Shown here: positions 8,835-17,057 of the stretch, one piece after another
Numbering within the stretch: position 1 is the stretch's first letter
Layout of the letters: the number at the start of each line of letters is the position of its first letter
NCBI GenBank assembly: GCA_035995885.1
Contig: DASYKC010000161.1
Location: 1-64,000, forward strand
Length of the DNA stretch: 64,000 nucleotides
Source of the DNA: Schlegelella_A sp035995885
Lineage (GTDB): Bacteria > Pseudomonadota > Gammaproteobacteria > Burkholderiales > Burkholderiaceae_C
Direction of reading: 5' to 3'
Position numbers and translations under genes: made by a program
Notes under the pieces: generated by a model
The model's database searches: none
The model's input: the letters and a program-made list of their open reading frames with translations, nothing else
What the model was told of the DNA's origin: nothing

Positions 8835-9161
8835 ATGGCCGGCCGCGAGCTGTTCGTCTGGTACCGCGTCCGGCGCGAGCGCGCCGAAGCCGCGCGCGCG
8901 GTCGTCGCCTCGTTTCAGCGTGCGCTCGCGACGCGCTGGCCGGGGCTGCAGGCGCGCCTGCTCGTCCGCGACGACGGCGCGACGGCGACCTGGATGGAAG
9001 CCTACGCGCGATCGGCTCGCAGCGAGGCCGACGGTCGTGACGACGGCAATGGCGACGGCATCGACCCCGAGATCGAGGCGGCCATCGCCGCGGCCGCAGA
9101 GCCGCTCGCGGCGCTGATCGAGGGCCCGCGCCACGTCGAAGCCTTCGCCGTCACCGGCTGA
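8835..9161 (+). CDS. DUF4936 family protein
   Basis: Small protein of 108 residues that matches the betaproteobacterial DUF4936 pattern (ELFVWYRV near the N-terminus, then an alpha/beta core and TWMEAYA). No signal peptide or membrane segment. It lies 9 bp after ygfZ on the same strand and is very likely co-transcribed with it. Function unknown. Confidence 0.75.
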   Translation: MAGRELFVWYRVRRERAEAARAVVASFQRALATRWPGLQARLLVRDDGATATWMEAYARSARSEADGRDDGNGDGIDPEIEAAIAAAAEPLAALIEGPRHVEAFAVTG

Positions 9162-9174
9162 CGTCGGCCCGGGC

Positions 9175-10032
9175 TCACAGCACGCGCAGCATCTCGACGT
9201 GGGCGATTCCCGTCTCGTCGAACTCCGGACCGCGGCGGACGAAGCCGGCGCGCTCGTAGAACGGCGCGGCGCCGAGCTGCGCGTGCAGCACCGCCTCGCG
9301 ATCGCCGCGCGCGCGCGCGGCGGCGAGCAGGGCATCGAGCACGGCGCGGCCGACGCCGGCGTGGCGCGACGACGCCACGACCGCCATCCTGCCGATCTTG
9401 GCAACGCCGGGAACGTGCTCGAGCATCCGCCCCGTGCCGAGGGCGCGGCCGAGCCGGTTGAAGGCGACCGCATGGACGGCGTCGGCATCGGCGTCGTCCC
9501 ATTCCATCTCGGCGGGAATCTTCTGCTCGCCGATGAACACCTCGGCGCGGATCGGCCGGGCCGCGGCCTCGAGATCGCGCCACGCACCGACCCGCACCTC
9601 GACCATCGACGCCCCCTTCTCGAAGGTCTCGAACAGCGCGCGCAGCTCGGCCGGAACGGGGATCGGCGCCTTCGCGACCGGGTCGGCGAAGACGTAGACG
9701 AGCTCGCCGGTGACGAGCAGCTCGTCGGTGCGGAAGATGCCGCCGAAGAAGGTCAGCGACGAGGTGCCGATGCGGGAGCAGCGCATGCCGACGTCGACCA
9801 CGTCGTCGTACTGCGCCGAGCCGAGATATTCGACGGTCGCCTTGCGCAGGAACATGTCGCCGCCGAACGACTGCATCGTCGCCGCGTACGGCATCGCCAG
9901 GGCGCGCCAGTAGCCGGAGATCGCCGTGTCGAAGTAGGTCAGGTAGTGGCCGTTGAAGACGATCTGCTGCGCGTCGATCTCGGCCCAGCGCACGCGCAGG
10001 CGCTCGAAGAAACGGAAGTCCGAACGTTGCAT
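9175..10032 (-). CDS. Acyl-CoA thioesterase (YbgC-like) fused to a GNAT acetyltransferase
   Basis: Two enzymes in one chain of 285 residues. Residues about 1-135 are a hotdog thioesterase of the 4-hydroxybenzoyl-CoA/YbgC type (RVRWAEIDAQQIVFNGHYLTYFD). Residues about 140-285 are a GNAT domain of the ElaA type, with VFIGEQKIPAEMEWDDAD and the acetyl-CoA loop SRHAGVGRAVLDAL. ATG 10032 was chosen because it puts the hotdog motif at its usual distance; the frame is open a little further. The gene ends 14 bp from the convergent DUF4936 gene and is divergent from the alcohol dehydrogenase, 65 bp away. Fusion of these domains suggests an acyl- or acetyl-CoA dependent reaction; the substrate is unknown. 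Confidence 0.85.
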   Translation of the reverse strand: MQRSDFRFFERLRVRWAEIDAQQIVFNGHYLTYFDTAISGYWRALAMPYAATMQSFGGDMFLRKATVEYLGSAQYDDVVDVGMRCSRIGTSSLTFFGGIFRTDELLVTGELVYVFADPVAKAPIPVPAELRALFETFEKGASMVEVRVGAWRDLEAAARPIRAEVFIGEQKIPAEMEWDDADADAVHAVAFNRLGRALGTGRMLEHVPGVAKIGRMAVVASSRHAGVGRAVLDALLAAARARGDREAVLHAQLGAAPFYERAGFVRRGPEFDETGIAHVEMLRVL

Positions 10033-10097
10033 GGTCAGGCCCCGGCGGCAGCGCGGCAGCGCTCGCACAGGGCCGCTCCAGTGTGCCAGACTGGCGC

Positions 10098-11246
10098 ATG
10101 GCCCTCATCAACTACATCACCCAGGTCCAGCTCGATTTCGGCGCCCTCGCCCTCCTGCCGCAGGAGCTGGAACGCGCCGGCATCGCCAAGCCGCTGGTCG
10201 TCACCGACGCCGGCGTTCGTGCCGCCGGATTGCTCGACCGCACCCTCGCCGCCCTCGGCGGCCGGGCCCACGCGGTGTTCGACGCGACGCCTTCGAATCC
10301 GACCGAGCGCGCCGTGCGCGCCGCCGCCGACGTCTATCGCGACGAAGGCTGCGACGGCCTGGTCGCGATCGGCGGCGGCTCGAGCATCGACCTCGCCAAA
10401 GGCGTCGCGATCGCGGCGACGCATCCCGGGCCGCTCACGACCTACGCGACGATCGAAGGCGGCAGCGCGAAGATCAGCGAGCGCGTCGCGCCGCTGATCG
10501 CGATCCCGACGACGGCGGGCACCGGCAGCGAGGTCGCGCGCGGCGCCATCGTCATCGTCGACGACGGCAGGAAGCTCGGCTTCCACAGCTGGCACCTCGT
10601 TCCCAAGGCCGCCATCTGCGATCCCGAGCTGACGCTCGGCCTGCCGCCGTTCCTCACCGCGGCGACCGGCATGGACGCGATCGCGCATTGCATGGAAACC
10701 TTCATGGCGCCGGCCGTCAACCCACCCGCCGACGGCATCGGCCTCGACGGCCTCGAGCGCGCCTGGGCGAACATCGAGCGCGCGACCCGCGACGGCAGCG
10801 ACCGCGAGGCGCGCTTCAACATGATGAGCGCGAGCATGCAGGGCGCGATGGCGTTCCAGAAGGGGCTCGGCTGCGTCCACAGCCTGAGCCACAGCCTCGG
10901 CGGCGCCAACCCCAAGCTCCATCACGGCACCTTGAACGCGATGTTCCTGCCGGCGGTGGTGAAGTTCAACGCCAGCGCGCCGACGATCGTCAAGGACCGG
11001 CGCCTCGAGCGGATGGCGCACGCGATGGGCCTGGCCGCGGCGCACAACGCCGCCGAGGCCGTCGCCGAGGCGATCCGCGCCATGAACCGGCGCCTCGGCC
11101 TGCCGTCGGGCCTCGCCGCGCTGGGCGTCGGCGCCGCGATGTACGAGCGGATCATCGACGGCGCGATGGCCGACCACACCCACAAGACCAACCCGCGCCT
11201 GGCGACGCGCGACGACTACGCGCGAATGCTCGAGGAATCGATGTAG
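10098..11246 (+). CDS. Iron-containing alcohol dehydrogenase
   Basis: NAD(P)-linked alcohol dehydrogenase of the Fe-ADH (type III) family, 382 residues. The nucleotide loop is GGGSSIDLAKG, followed by IPTTAGTGSE. Metal ligands are visible as Asp and His in TGMDAIAHCMETF, His in GLGCVHSLSHSLGG, and His in NPKLHHGTLNA, the usual D-H-H-H set. ATG 10098 puts MALINYITQVQLDFGA at the N-terminus, as in relatives; an in-frame ATG at 10083 is less likely. The last 31 bp overlap the 3' end of the convergent exonuclease gene. Substrate not determinable from sequence. Confidence 0.9.
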   Translation: MALINYITQVQLDFGALALLPQELERAGIAKPLVVTDAGVRAAGLLDRTLAALGGRAHAVFDATPSNPTERAVRAAADVYRDEGCDGLVAIGGGSSIDLAKGVAIAATHPGPLTTYATIEGGSAKISERVAPLIAIPTTAGTGSEVARGAIVIVDDGRKLGFHSWHLVPKAAICDPELTLGLPPFLTAATGMDAIAHCMETFMAPAVNPPADGIGLDGLERAWANIERATRDGSDREARFNMMSASMQGAMAFQKGLGCVHSLSHSLGGANPKLHHGTLNAMFLPAVVKFNASAPTIVKDRRLERMAHAMGLAAAHNAAEAVAEAIRAMNRRLGLPSGLAALGVGAAMYERIIDGAMADHTHKTNPRLATRDDYARMLEESM

Positions 11247-12196
11247 ATCGTCGTCTCGGTCGTCTTCGTTTCGGTCGTCGTCTCGACGATCGCCACCGGC
11301 GCCGGATCGAGCACCGGCTCGGCCGCCTCGGCGGTCGGGGCGGAATCGCCCGCAGCCGGCTCGTCGCTGCGCGGCGACGGCGCGGCTTCGCGGCCCTCCT
11401 CGCGCGGCCACGCGGCCAGGTACTCGGCCCAGTGCGGCTCGTCGATCGCCGCCACCGCGTCGCGGGCGATCGCGATCTCGCGCAGGTAGCCGGCCTCGTC
11501 GAGCCGGCCGCGCATCTTCTCGAAGCGACACCAGAGCAGGTAGGTGTTCATCGCGTCGGTCTCGCAGTAGCGGCGGATCTCGTCGCGCCGCCCGTCGAGA
11601 TAGGCGCCGTAGACCTGCGAGCCGTCCATGCCGAGCTTGCCCGGGTAGCCGCTCAGCTTGGCCATCGCGTCGAGCGGCGCGTTGGCGCGCGACTGGTACA
11701 TCGCCAGCAGGTCCATCAGGTCGACGTGACGCAGGTGATAGCGGCTGATGTAGTTGTTGTAGCGGTAGTCGCGGTCGCTCTCGGCGTCCTGGCCCATGTC
11801 CCAGTAGCGACCGGCGACGACGCCGTGACGCAGGCCCCGCTGCTGCAGCACCGGCAGGTCGAAGCCGCCGCCGTTCCAGCTGACGAGCTGCGGCCGGCGC
11901 TCTTCGATCCGGTTGAAGAACTCCTGGATGATCGCCGCTTCCTCGCTCTTGCCGTCGCGCTCGAGATCGACGAAGGAGCGCACCTGCAAGCCCTTGCCGG
12001 CGCGAAAGATGCACGAGATGACGAGCACGCGCTGCAGGTGCAGCGGCATGAAGTCGCTCTTGCTGCGCGTGGCGCGGTCGGCGATCTCGGCGGCGTAGAC
12101 GTCGGCGTCGCTCAGCGCCGGATCGGCGCCGCGCAGCAGGCGCAGGCCGGCGACGTCGGGAATCGTCTCGATGTCGAAGGCGAGGACGGAAGCCAT
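11216..12196 (-). CDS. Predicted 3'-5' exonuclease (DnaQ-like, PolB-associated type)
   Basis: DEDD-superfamily 3'-5' exonuclease of 326 residues. The first acidic motif is LAFDIETIPD at the N-terminus, the second is PQLVSWNGGGFDLPVL, and the third is RRYCETDAMNTYLL. After about residue 265 the chain becomes a non-conserved tail ending in a threonine/glutamate repeat (VETTTETKTTETTIYIDSSS). That tail is read antisense to the end of the alcohol dehydrogenase gene, with 31 bp of shared coding. The gene follows nlpD by 22 bp and occupies the place where rpoS is usually found. Confidence 0.85.
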   Translation of the reverse strand: MASVLAFDIETIPDVAGLRLLRGADPALSDADVYAAEIADRATRSKSDFMPLHLQRVLVISCIFRAGKGLQVRSFVDLERDGKSEEAAIIQEFFNRIEERRPQLVSWNGGGFDLPVLQQRGLRHGVVAGRYWDMGQDAESDRDYRYNNYISRYHLRHVDLMDLLAMYQSRANAPLDAMAKLSGYPGKLGMDGSQVYGAYLDGRRDEIRRYCETDAMNTYLLWCRFEKMRGRLDEAGYLREIAIARDAVAAIDEPHWAEYLAAWPREEGREAAPSPRSDEPAAGDSAPTAEAAEPVLDPAPVAIVETTTETKTTETTIYIDSSSIRA

Positions 12197-12218
12197 CGAC
12201 GTGCTCGTTGAGCGTCGC

Positions 12219-13166
12219 CTAGCGCGCCGGCAGCAGGCGCGCCGGATCGATCGGCTTGCCCTGGCGCCGGATCTCGAAATGCAGCTGCACGCCGTCGGCG
12301 TCGGTCGATCCCATCTCGGCGATCTTCTGGCCGCGCTTGACGGTCTGGTCGTCCTTGACGAGAAGCGTCTGGTTGTGCGCATACGCGGTGAGGTAGGTCG
12401 CGTTGTGCTTGAGGATGACGAGGTTGCCGTAGCCGCGCAGCCCCGAGCCGGCGTAGACGACTCGGCCGTCGGCCGCCGCATAGACCGGATCGCCCGGCTT
12501 GCCGCGAAAGACGAGGCCCTTGTTGCGGGCGTCGTCGAACGGCGTCGAGACCGGCGTCGTCGCCGGCCAGGCCCAGTTGATGTCGTCGTCGCCTTCGCGG
12601 GACGCGGCGGGCGAAGGCGGCGGCGATGCGGTCGCCTCGCGCGCCGGCGCGGGTGCGCTCGCTGCCGATGCTGCCGAAGTCGATGTCGACGGCGCCGACG
12701 ACGCCGCTTGCGGCACGATCGCGCTGCCCGGCTTCGGCTCGAGCGGCCGGGTCTCGACGCGCGCCGTCGTCACCGGCCGCGACGTTGCGGTCGCCGGATC
12801 GACGCCGGGCGGAACGATGCGGATCACCTGCCCGACCTCGATCAGGTTCGGATTGCCGAGGTTGTTCCAGCGCATCAGGTCTTTCCAGTTCTGGCCGTTG
12901 TCGAGGCCGATCCGGATCAGCGTGTCGCCGGACTTGACTGTGTAGAAGCCGGGCTTGCCGTTGTTGTTGTCGACCACGATAGGCTTCGCCGGCTCGGGCG
13001 CCGACGCCGGACTTTGCGCCGGGCTGGCGGCGGCGACGGTGGCGCGCGGCGTCGCCGAGCGCTCCTCGACCGGGGCGCGGTTCGGCGTCAGCGAACAGCC
13101 GGCGACCAGGCCCAGCCCAAGCAGGAGGGCGCCACGGCGCAGCGCCGAAGCTTCGATCAGGAGCAT
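12219..13166 (-). CDS. nlpD: Cell-division amidase activator / lipoprotein NlpD (LysM + M23 domains)
   Basis: Outer-membrane lipoprotein of 315 residues. The signal peptide ends in a lipobox (GLGLVAGC), followed by a LysM domain (FYTVKSGDTLIRIGLDNG, about residues 73-120), a low-complexity Ala/Ser/Pro linker and a C-terminal LytM (M23) domain. In this domain the zinc ligands are degenerate: the HxGxD position reads NKGLVF. LRGYGNLVILKHN and LHFEIRRQGKPIDP match NlpD/EnvC. Such domains do not cut peptidoglycan themselves but activate AmiC. The gene follows pcm and surE as usual, but rpoS is not next to it. Confidence 0.92.
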   Translation of the reverse strand: MLLIEASALRRGALLLGLGLVAGCSLTPNRAPVEERSATPRATVAAASPAQSPASAPEPAKPIVVDNNNGKPGFYTVKSGDTLIRIGLDNGQNWKDLMRWNNLGNPNLIEVGQVIRIVPPGVDPATATSRPVTTARVETRPLEPKPGSAIVPQAASSAPSTSTSAASAASAPAPAREATASPPPSPAASREGDDDINWAWPATTPVSTPFDDARNKGLVFRGKPGDPVYAAADGRVVYAGSGLRGYGNLVILKHNATYLTAYAHNQTLLVKDDQTVKRGQKIAEMGSTDADGVQLHFEIRRQGKPIDPARLLPAR

Positions 13167-13188
13167 TGAGTCGGTTCGACTTTCATCA

Positions 13189-14025
13189 TCAGCCAGCGAG
13201 GCCCGATTTTAAGGGGACGAACCTGACGGCCTCGTGGACGCTGCGGGTGTAGCGATCGGCGTGGCGATCGACGACGACGAGCACCTGGCCGCCGCCCGCC
13301 TGCTGCACCGGCGAGACGAGCCGGCCGCCGACGGCGAGCTGGTCGAGCCAGGCTTGCGGCAGCTCGCTGCCGCCCGCCGCTGCAACGATGCTGTCGTAGG
13401 GCGCACCGGGCGGATGCCCGCGCATGCCGTCGCCGAAGACGAGGCGCAGTCGGCTGTCGCGCATCGGCGCGAGCAGCTCGCGTGCCTTGTCGTGCAGCGG
13501 CTTCAGCCGCTCGACCGAGACGACGCGCTTGCCGAGGCGGCAGAGGAGCGCCGCCTGGTAGCCGCAGCCGGTGCCGATCTCGAGGACCGTGCCGAGATCG
13601 CCCGCGGCCGCGGCACGCACGCCGCCGAACAGCAGCTCGAGCATGCGCGCGACCACCGACGGCTTCGAGATCGTCTGGCCGTGGCCGATCGGCAGGCTGG
13701 TGTCCTCGTAGGCCTGGGTGGCGAGGCCGGCATCGACGAAAAGGTGGCGCGGCACGACCGCGAACGCGGCGAGGACGAGCGGGTGGGCGACGCCTTCGCT
13801 GCGCAGTCGCTCGACCATGCGCGCACGCACGTCGGCGGAGTCGAGGCCGAGGCCGACCGCGGGCGCGCGCCGGCCGGCGTCGGCATGCGCGGCAGCGACG
13901 TGGCGCTGCGGCCGGATCAGATCGCGCCCGCCGCGGCGGTTGGCCGTATTCTCCTTGCCGGGGGTCGCGCCGTCGAGTCGGCCGAGCGCGAGCGGGAACC
14001 TGCGAGCCGGCCGCTCGGCCGTCAT
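13189..14025 (-). CDS. pcm: Protein-L-isoaspartate O-methyltransferase
   Basis: Repairs isoaspartyl residues in aged proteins using S-adenosylmethionine; 278 residues. The enzyme core begins near residue 62 (VRARMVERLRSEGV). It contains the substrate loop PIGHGQTISKPSVVA and the SAM motif EIGTGCGYQAALL. A basic N-terminal extension of about 60 residues precedes it; similar extensions are known in betaproteobacterial Pcm. The ATG 14025 overlaps the surE stop by 4 bp (ATGA), which fixes the start. nlpD follows after 22 bp. Confidence 0.9.
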   Translation of the reverse strand: MTAERPARRFPLALGRLDGATPGKENTANRRGGRDLIRPQRHVAAAHADAGRRAPAVGLGLDSADVRARMVERLRSEGVAHPLVLAAFAVVPRHLFVDAGLATQAYEDTSLPIGHGQTISKPSVVARMLELLFGGVRAAAAGDLGTVLEIGTGCGYQAALLCRLGKRVVSVERLKPLHDKARELLAPMRDSRLRLVFGDGMRGHPPGAPYDSIVAAAGGSELPQAWLDQLAVGGRLVSPVQQAGGGQVLVVVDRHADRYTRSVHEAVRFVPLKSGLAG

Positions 14026-14777
14026 TGCGCGGCCGGATCGATCCAGCGTCGCCACGCCGGCAGCGTCGCGTGGTCGGTGAGGTCGACGTGCAGCGGCGTG
14101 ATCGAGACGTCGCCGCTCGCGGTCGCGTGAAAGTCGGTGCCGGGCCCGGCTTCGCGCGCGTCGCCCGCCGGGCCGATCCAGTACAGCGTGTCGCCGCGCG
14201 GGCTCACCTGGCGGATCACCGGCTCGCTTGCGTGGCGCCGGCCGAGCCGCGTGATGCGGCGCGGCCGCGTGTCGGCGTCGGCGCGATTCGGGATGTTGAC
14301 GTTGAGCAGGAAGTGGGGCGCGGCCGGCGGATCGCGCAGCACGTGCTCGATGACGCTGCGCGCGACGCGTGCCGCCGCATCGAGGTCCTGCCAGCCCTTC
14401 TGAACCTGCGAGAAAGCGATCGCCGGGATGCCGAACAGGAAGCCTTCCATGGCCGCGGCGACGGTGCCCGAATAGAGCGTGTCGTCGCCCATGTTGGCGC
14501 CCTGGTTGATGCCGGCGACGACGAGATCGGGGCGATGCTCGAGCAGACCCGAGAGGGCGAGGTGGACGCAGTCCGACGGCGTGCCGTTGATGTAGCGAAA
14601 GCCGTTGACGGCGCTGTAGACCGAGAGGCCGCGATTGAGCGTCAGCGAGTTCGACGTGCCGCTCGCGTTCTGCTCGGGCGCGACGACGTCGAGATCGCCG
14701 AGCCCCTGGCACGCCTCGACGAGCGCGGCCAGCCCGGGCGCGAGGTAGCCGTCGTCGTTGGCGATGAGGATGCGCAT
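14022..14777 (-). CDS. surE: 5'/3'-nucleotidase SurE
   Basis: Nucleoside monophosphate phosphatase of 251 residues, at the normal family length. The metal-binding MRILIANDDGYLAPG opens the protein; PEQNASGTSNSLTL, NGTPSDCVHLAL and VAGINQGANMGDDTLYSGT supply the rest of the active site. It heads the surE-pcm-nlpD group of stress-survival genes and is divergent from the quinone oxidoreductase. Confidence 0.95.
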   Translation of the reverse strand: MRILIANDDGYLAPGLAALVEACQGLGDLDVVAPEQNASGTSNSLTLNRGLSVYSAVNGFRYINGTPSDCVHLALSGLLEHRPDLVVAGINQGANMGDDTLYSGTVAAAMEGFLFGIPAIAFSQVQKGWQDLDAAARVARSVIEHVLRDPPAAPHFLLNVNIPNRADADTRPRRITRLGRRHASEPVIRQVSPRGDTLYWIGPAGDAREAGPGTDFHATASGDVSITPLHVDLTDHATLPAWRRWIDPAAQ

Positions 14778-14877
14778 GGCCAAGATTGTAGGCAGTCGCC
14801 CCCGGGCGAAAGCGCACGGACCGCTGCGTATCATCTTTCGCACCGGCGCCCGGCCGGCGCTACGAAAGGTCCGAAAC

Positions 14878-15855
14878 ATGCAAGCGTGGCTCTGCGAGAA
14901 CCCGACCGGCGTCGAGGCGCTGCAATGGAAGGACCTGCCGACGCCCGAGCCGAAGGCGGGCGAGGTGCGTGTCGCGATCCGCGCCGCGAGCCTCAACTTC
15001 CCGGATCTGCTGATCGTCCAGAACAAGTACCAGATGAAGCCGCCCCTGCCCTTCGTTCCGGGCTCGGAATACGCCGGCACGGTCGAGGCGGTGGGCGTTG
15101 GCGTCGAGCACCTCAAGGTCGGCGACGCGATCGCGGCATTCGGCGGCACCGGCGGCTTCGGCACGCACGCGGTCGTCAACGCCGCGCTCGTGATGCCGCT
15201 GCCGGCGGGATTTCCGTTCGACGACGCCGCCGCCTTCATCCTCACCTACGCAACGACCCACCACGCGCTCGTCGATCGCGCCCAGATGAAGAGCGGCGAG
15301 ACGCTGCTCGTCCTCGGCGCCGCAGGCGGCGTCGGCACCGCCGCGATCCAGATCGGCAAGGTCCTCGGCGCGCGCGTCATCGCCGCTGCGTCGAGCGACG
15401 AGAAGTGCGAGCTCTGCCGTTCGATCGGCGCCGACGCGACGATCAATTACGCCGCCGCCAACATCCGCGACGAGCTCAAGCAGCTCACCGACGGCAAGGG
15501 GCCCGACGTCGTCTACGACCCGGTCGGCGGCGACCTCGCCGAGCCGGTGTTCCGCTCGATCGCCTGGCGCGGCCGCTACCTCGTCGTCGGCTTCGCCCAG
15601 GGCGCGATCCCGGCACTGCCGCTCAACCTCGCCCTGCTCAAGGGCGCGTCGATCGTCGGCGTCTTCTGGGGCGAGTTCGCGCGGCGCGAGCCGAAGGCGA
15701 ACGCGCAGGCGCTGGCCGAGCTCGCGCGCTGGTATGCCGAGGGCAAGGTCAAGCCGGTGATCGACCGGCGCCTGCCGATGCGCGAGCTTCGCGCGGCGTA
15801 CGCGCTGATGGGCAGCCGCACCGTGCGCGGCAAGGTCGTGATGACCAACGGCTGA
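14878..15855 (+). CDS. NADPH:quinone oxidoreductase family protein (zinc-independent MDR)
   Basis: Medium-chain reductase of 325 residues without the zinc-ligand cysteines of alcohol dehydrogenases. N-terminal catalytic part: VAIRAASLNFPDLLI and PFVPGSEYAGTVEAVG. The Rossmann motif is LLVLGAAGGVGTAAIQIGK. The NADPH preference is inferred from family membership. ATG 14878 gives MQAWLCENPTG and is preceded by GAAAGG; upstream in-frame codons are probably not used. Substrate may be a quinone or an enal. Confidence 0.9.
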   Translation: MQAWLCENPTGVEALQWKDLPTPEPKAGEVRVAIRAASLNFPDLLIVQNKYQMKPPLPFVPGSEYAGTVEAVGVGVEHLKVGDAIAAFGGTGGFGTHAVVNAALVMPLPAGFPFDDAAAFILTYATTHHALVDRAQMKSGETLLVLGAAGGVGTAAIQIGKVLGARVIAAASSDEKCELCRSIGADATINYAAANIRDELKQLTDGKGPDVVYDPVGGDLAEPVFRSIAWRGRYLVVGFAQGAIPALPLNLALLKGASIVGVFWGEFARREPKANAQALAELARWYAEGKVKPVIDRRLPMRELRAAYALMGSRTVRGKVVMTNG

Positions 15856-15966
15856 CACCGGACGCGAGGCGCGCACTTTCGCACGCGCCTTTGCGCCCGG
15901 CGGCCGAACGGCGGCGACGCCGTCGCGCGCGCTTCGTACCCTCTCGCGTCGTTCAATTCGCCTTCG

Positions 15967-16236
15967 ATGTCGACCGAACCCCTGCGCCTCGACGAGGTCG
16001 GCGCCCTCTTCCCCTACGTCAACACGACGAGCGCCTGGGTGCATCGCTGCGCCAAGCGGATGCTCGAGCTCGATCCCGAGCTCGATCCGCTCGCGGCGAT
16101 GCACACGGTCGACGACATGGCGACGAGCTCGCGCTGGCGGCTGATGCTGCCGGAGGCCGTCGCCGAGGCGCTCTACGCGGACGATCCACGCACCGGGCCG
16201 CTCTCGTTTGCCCATCGCGATACCGGGCCGCGCTGA
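15967..16236 (+). CDS. Hypothetical protein (89 aa)
   Basis: A soluble, acidic protein, unfamiliar to me, with a coding-like high-GC pattern. It starts MSTEPLRLDEVGALFPYVNT and has helices around RCAKRMLELDPELDP and WRLMLPEAVAEALY. No signal peptide or membrane segment, and no clear ribosome site upstream of ATG 15967. It stands alone between the quinone oxidoreductase and a secreted orphan. It could be a spurious ORF, but the amino-acid composition looks real. Confidence 0.45.
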   Translation: MSTEPLRLDEVGALFPYVNTTSAWVHRCAKRMLELDPELDPLAAMHTVDDMATSSRWRLMLPEAVAEALYADDPRTGPLSFAHRDTGPR

Positions 16237-16318
16237 CACGACGCATCGGCGTGCAGGCGCCGACCCCAGCCGGCTTACAAACGGCTACAGGAATGCGGAA
16301 AGCAGCCGATAGAGACGC

Positions 16319-16600
16319 GTGACCCTTCGACGCGCATTGCCCCTGCTGCTGATGAGCCTGGCCGTCGCCGCCGCACTGCCGGCGCGCGGCGCCGACGACG
16401 TCGCGCCTCGCCCGCGCGTCGGCGCCGACCCGGCCAAGGCGAAAGCGTGGGAGGCCGAGCGACAGCGCCTCATCGCCAAGCTGCGCATCGAGGCGCCGAA
16501 GGTCGACGACGATCCGCTGCCACCGAGCTCGATCACCGCGCCGCTCTTCCACCGCTACGACCGGCCCTTCTGGCCGCGCGAGAGAGCGTCGTCTCTCTAG
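16319..16600 (+). CDS. Hypothetical secreted protein (93 aa)
   Basis: GTG 16319 opens a protein with a classic signal peptide (basic RR, then PLLLMSLAVAAALPARGA, likely cleaved near residue 24). The mature part is charged and proline-rich and ends in HRYDRPFWPRERASSL. No domain recognised. Located 82 bp after the previous orphan on the same strand. Likely periplasmic; function unknown. Confidence 0.5.
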   Translation: MTLRRALPLLLMSLAVAAALPARGADDVAPRPRVGADPAKAKAWEAERQRLIAKLRIEAPKVDDDPLPPSSITAPLFHRYDRPFWPRERASSL

Positions 16601-16692
16601 GACCACGCTTCGGCGTGCAGGATTGACGCGTTCCCTCGCCTTCATCCCATCGAGGGATGCACGAAGAGCGCGCGCTGGTCTATGGTCGCGCC

Positions 16693-16836
16693 ATGCAATT
16701 CCCCGATTCCACCTTCGCCGCCTTGCGCATCGGTGCGGACAGCAGCGACGAGTCGCAGGGCTGGGGACGTCTCTTGCTGCTGGCGGTCCTCCTGACGATC
16801 GCCGCGGTCAGCGCAGGATTGCTCGCGGGAGGCTGA
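16693..16836 (+). CDS. Possible small membrane protein (47 aa)
   Basis: A short open frame, ATG 16693 to TGA 16834-16836. The first 25 residues are polar (MQFPDSTFAALRIGADSSDE) and the last 22 form one hydrophobic segment (RLLLLAVLLTIAAVSAGLLA). The pattern of a polar N-terminus plus one membrane span at the C-terminus is a typical small tail-anchored protein. There is no strong ribosome site, so it is tentative. Confidence 0.35.
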   Translation: MQFPDSTFAALRIGADSSDESQGWGRLLLLAVLLTIAAVSAGLLAGG

Positions 16837-16892
16837 GCACCGCGGCGCGCCTCAACGAGGCGCTGGAACAGAAGCAGAAGCAGAGGTGAGCG

Positions 16893-16969
16893 TGGGGTGG
16901 CTGATGGGGCTCGAACCCACGACAACAGGAATCACAATCCTGGACTCTACCAACTGAGCTACAGCCACC
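16893..16969 (-). tRNA. tRNA-His (GTG)
   Basis: Full cloverleaf on the minus strand: acceptor GGTGGCTG pairs with CAGCCACC, with the anticodon GTG in GGATTGTGATTCC and the T-loop GGTTCGAGCC. The CCA end is encoded (16893-16895). The extra 5' G opposite C73 that marks tRNA-His is present. It lies downstream of ppiD on the same strand but has its own -10-like box. Confidence 0.97.
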
Positions 16970-16981
16970 ACCGAAGCGCGA

Positions 16982-16987
16982 ATTATA
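16982..16987 (-). promoter_or_regulatory. -10 box for tRNA-His
   Basis: The minus strand reads TATAAT 12 bases before the tRNA-His 5' end. No good -35 hexamer is seen at 16-18 bp upstream, so the promoter is only partly supported. Confidence 0.4.
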
Positions 16988-17057
16988 GCGAGCGGGCCCT
17001 TCTGCCCCTCGCTGCGCGGCCGCTTCGTCGGCGCGGGCCGCCCTCGATCGGCGCGAC

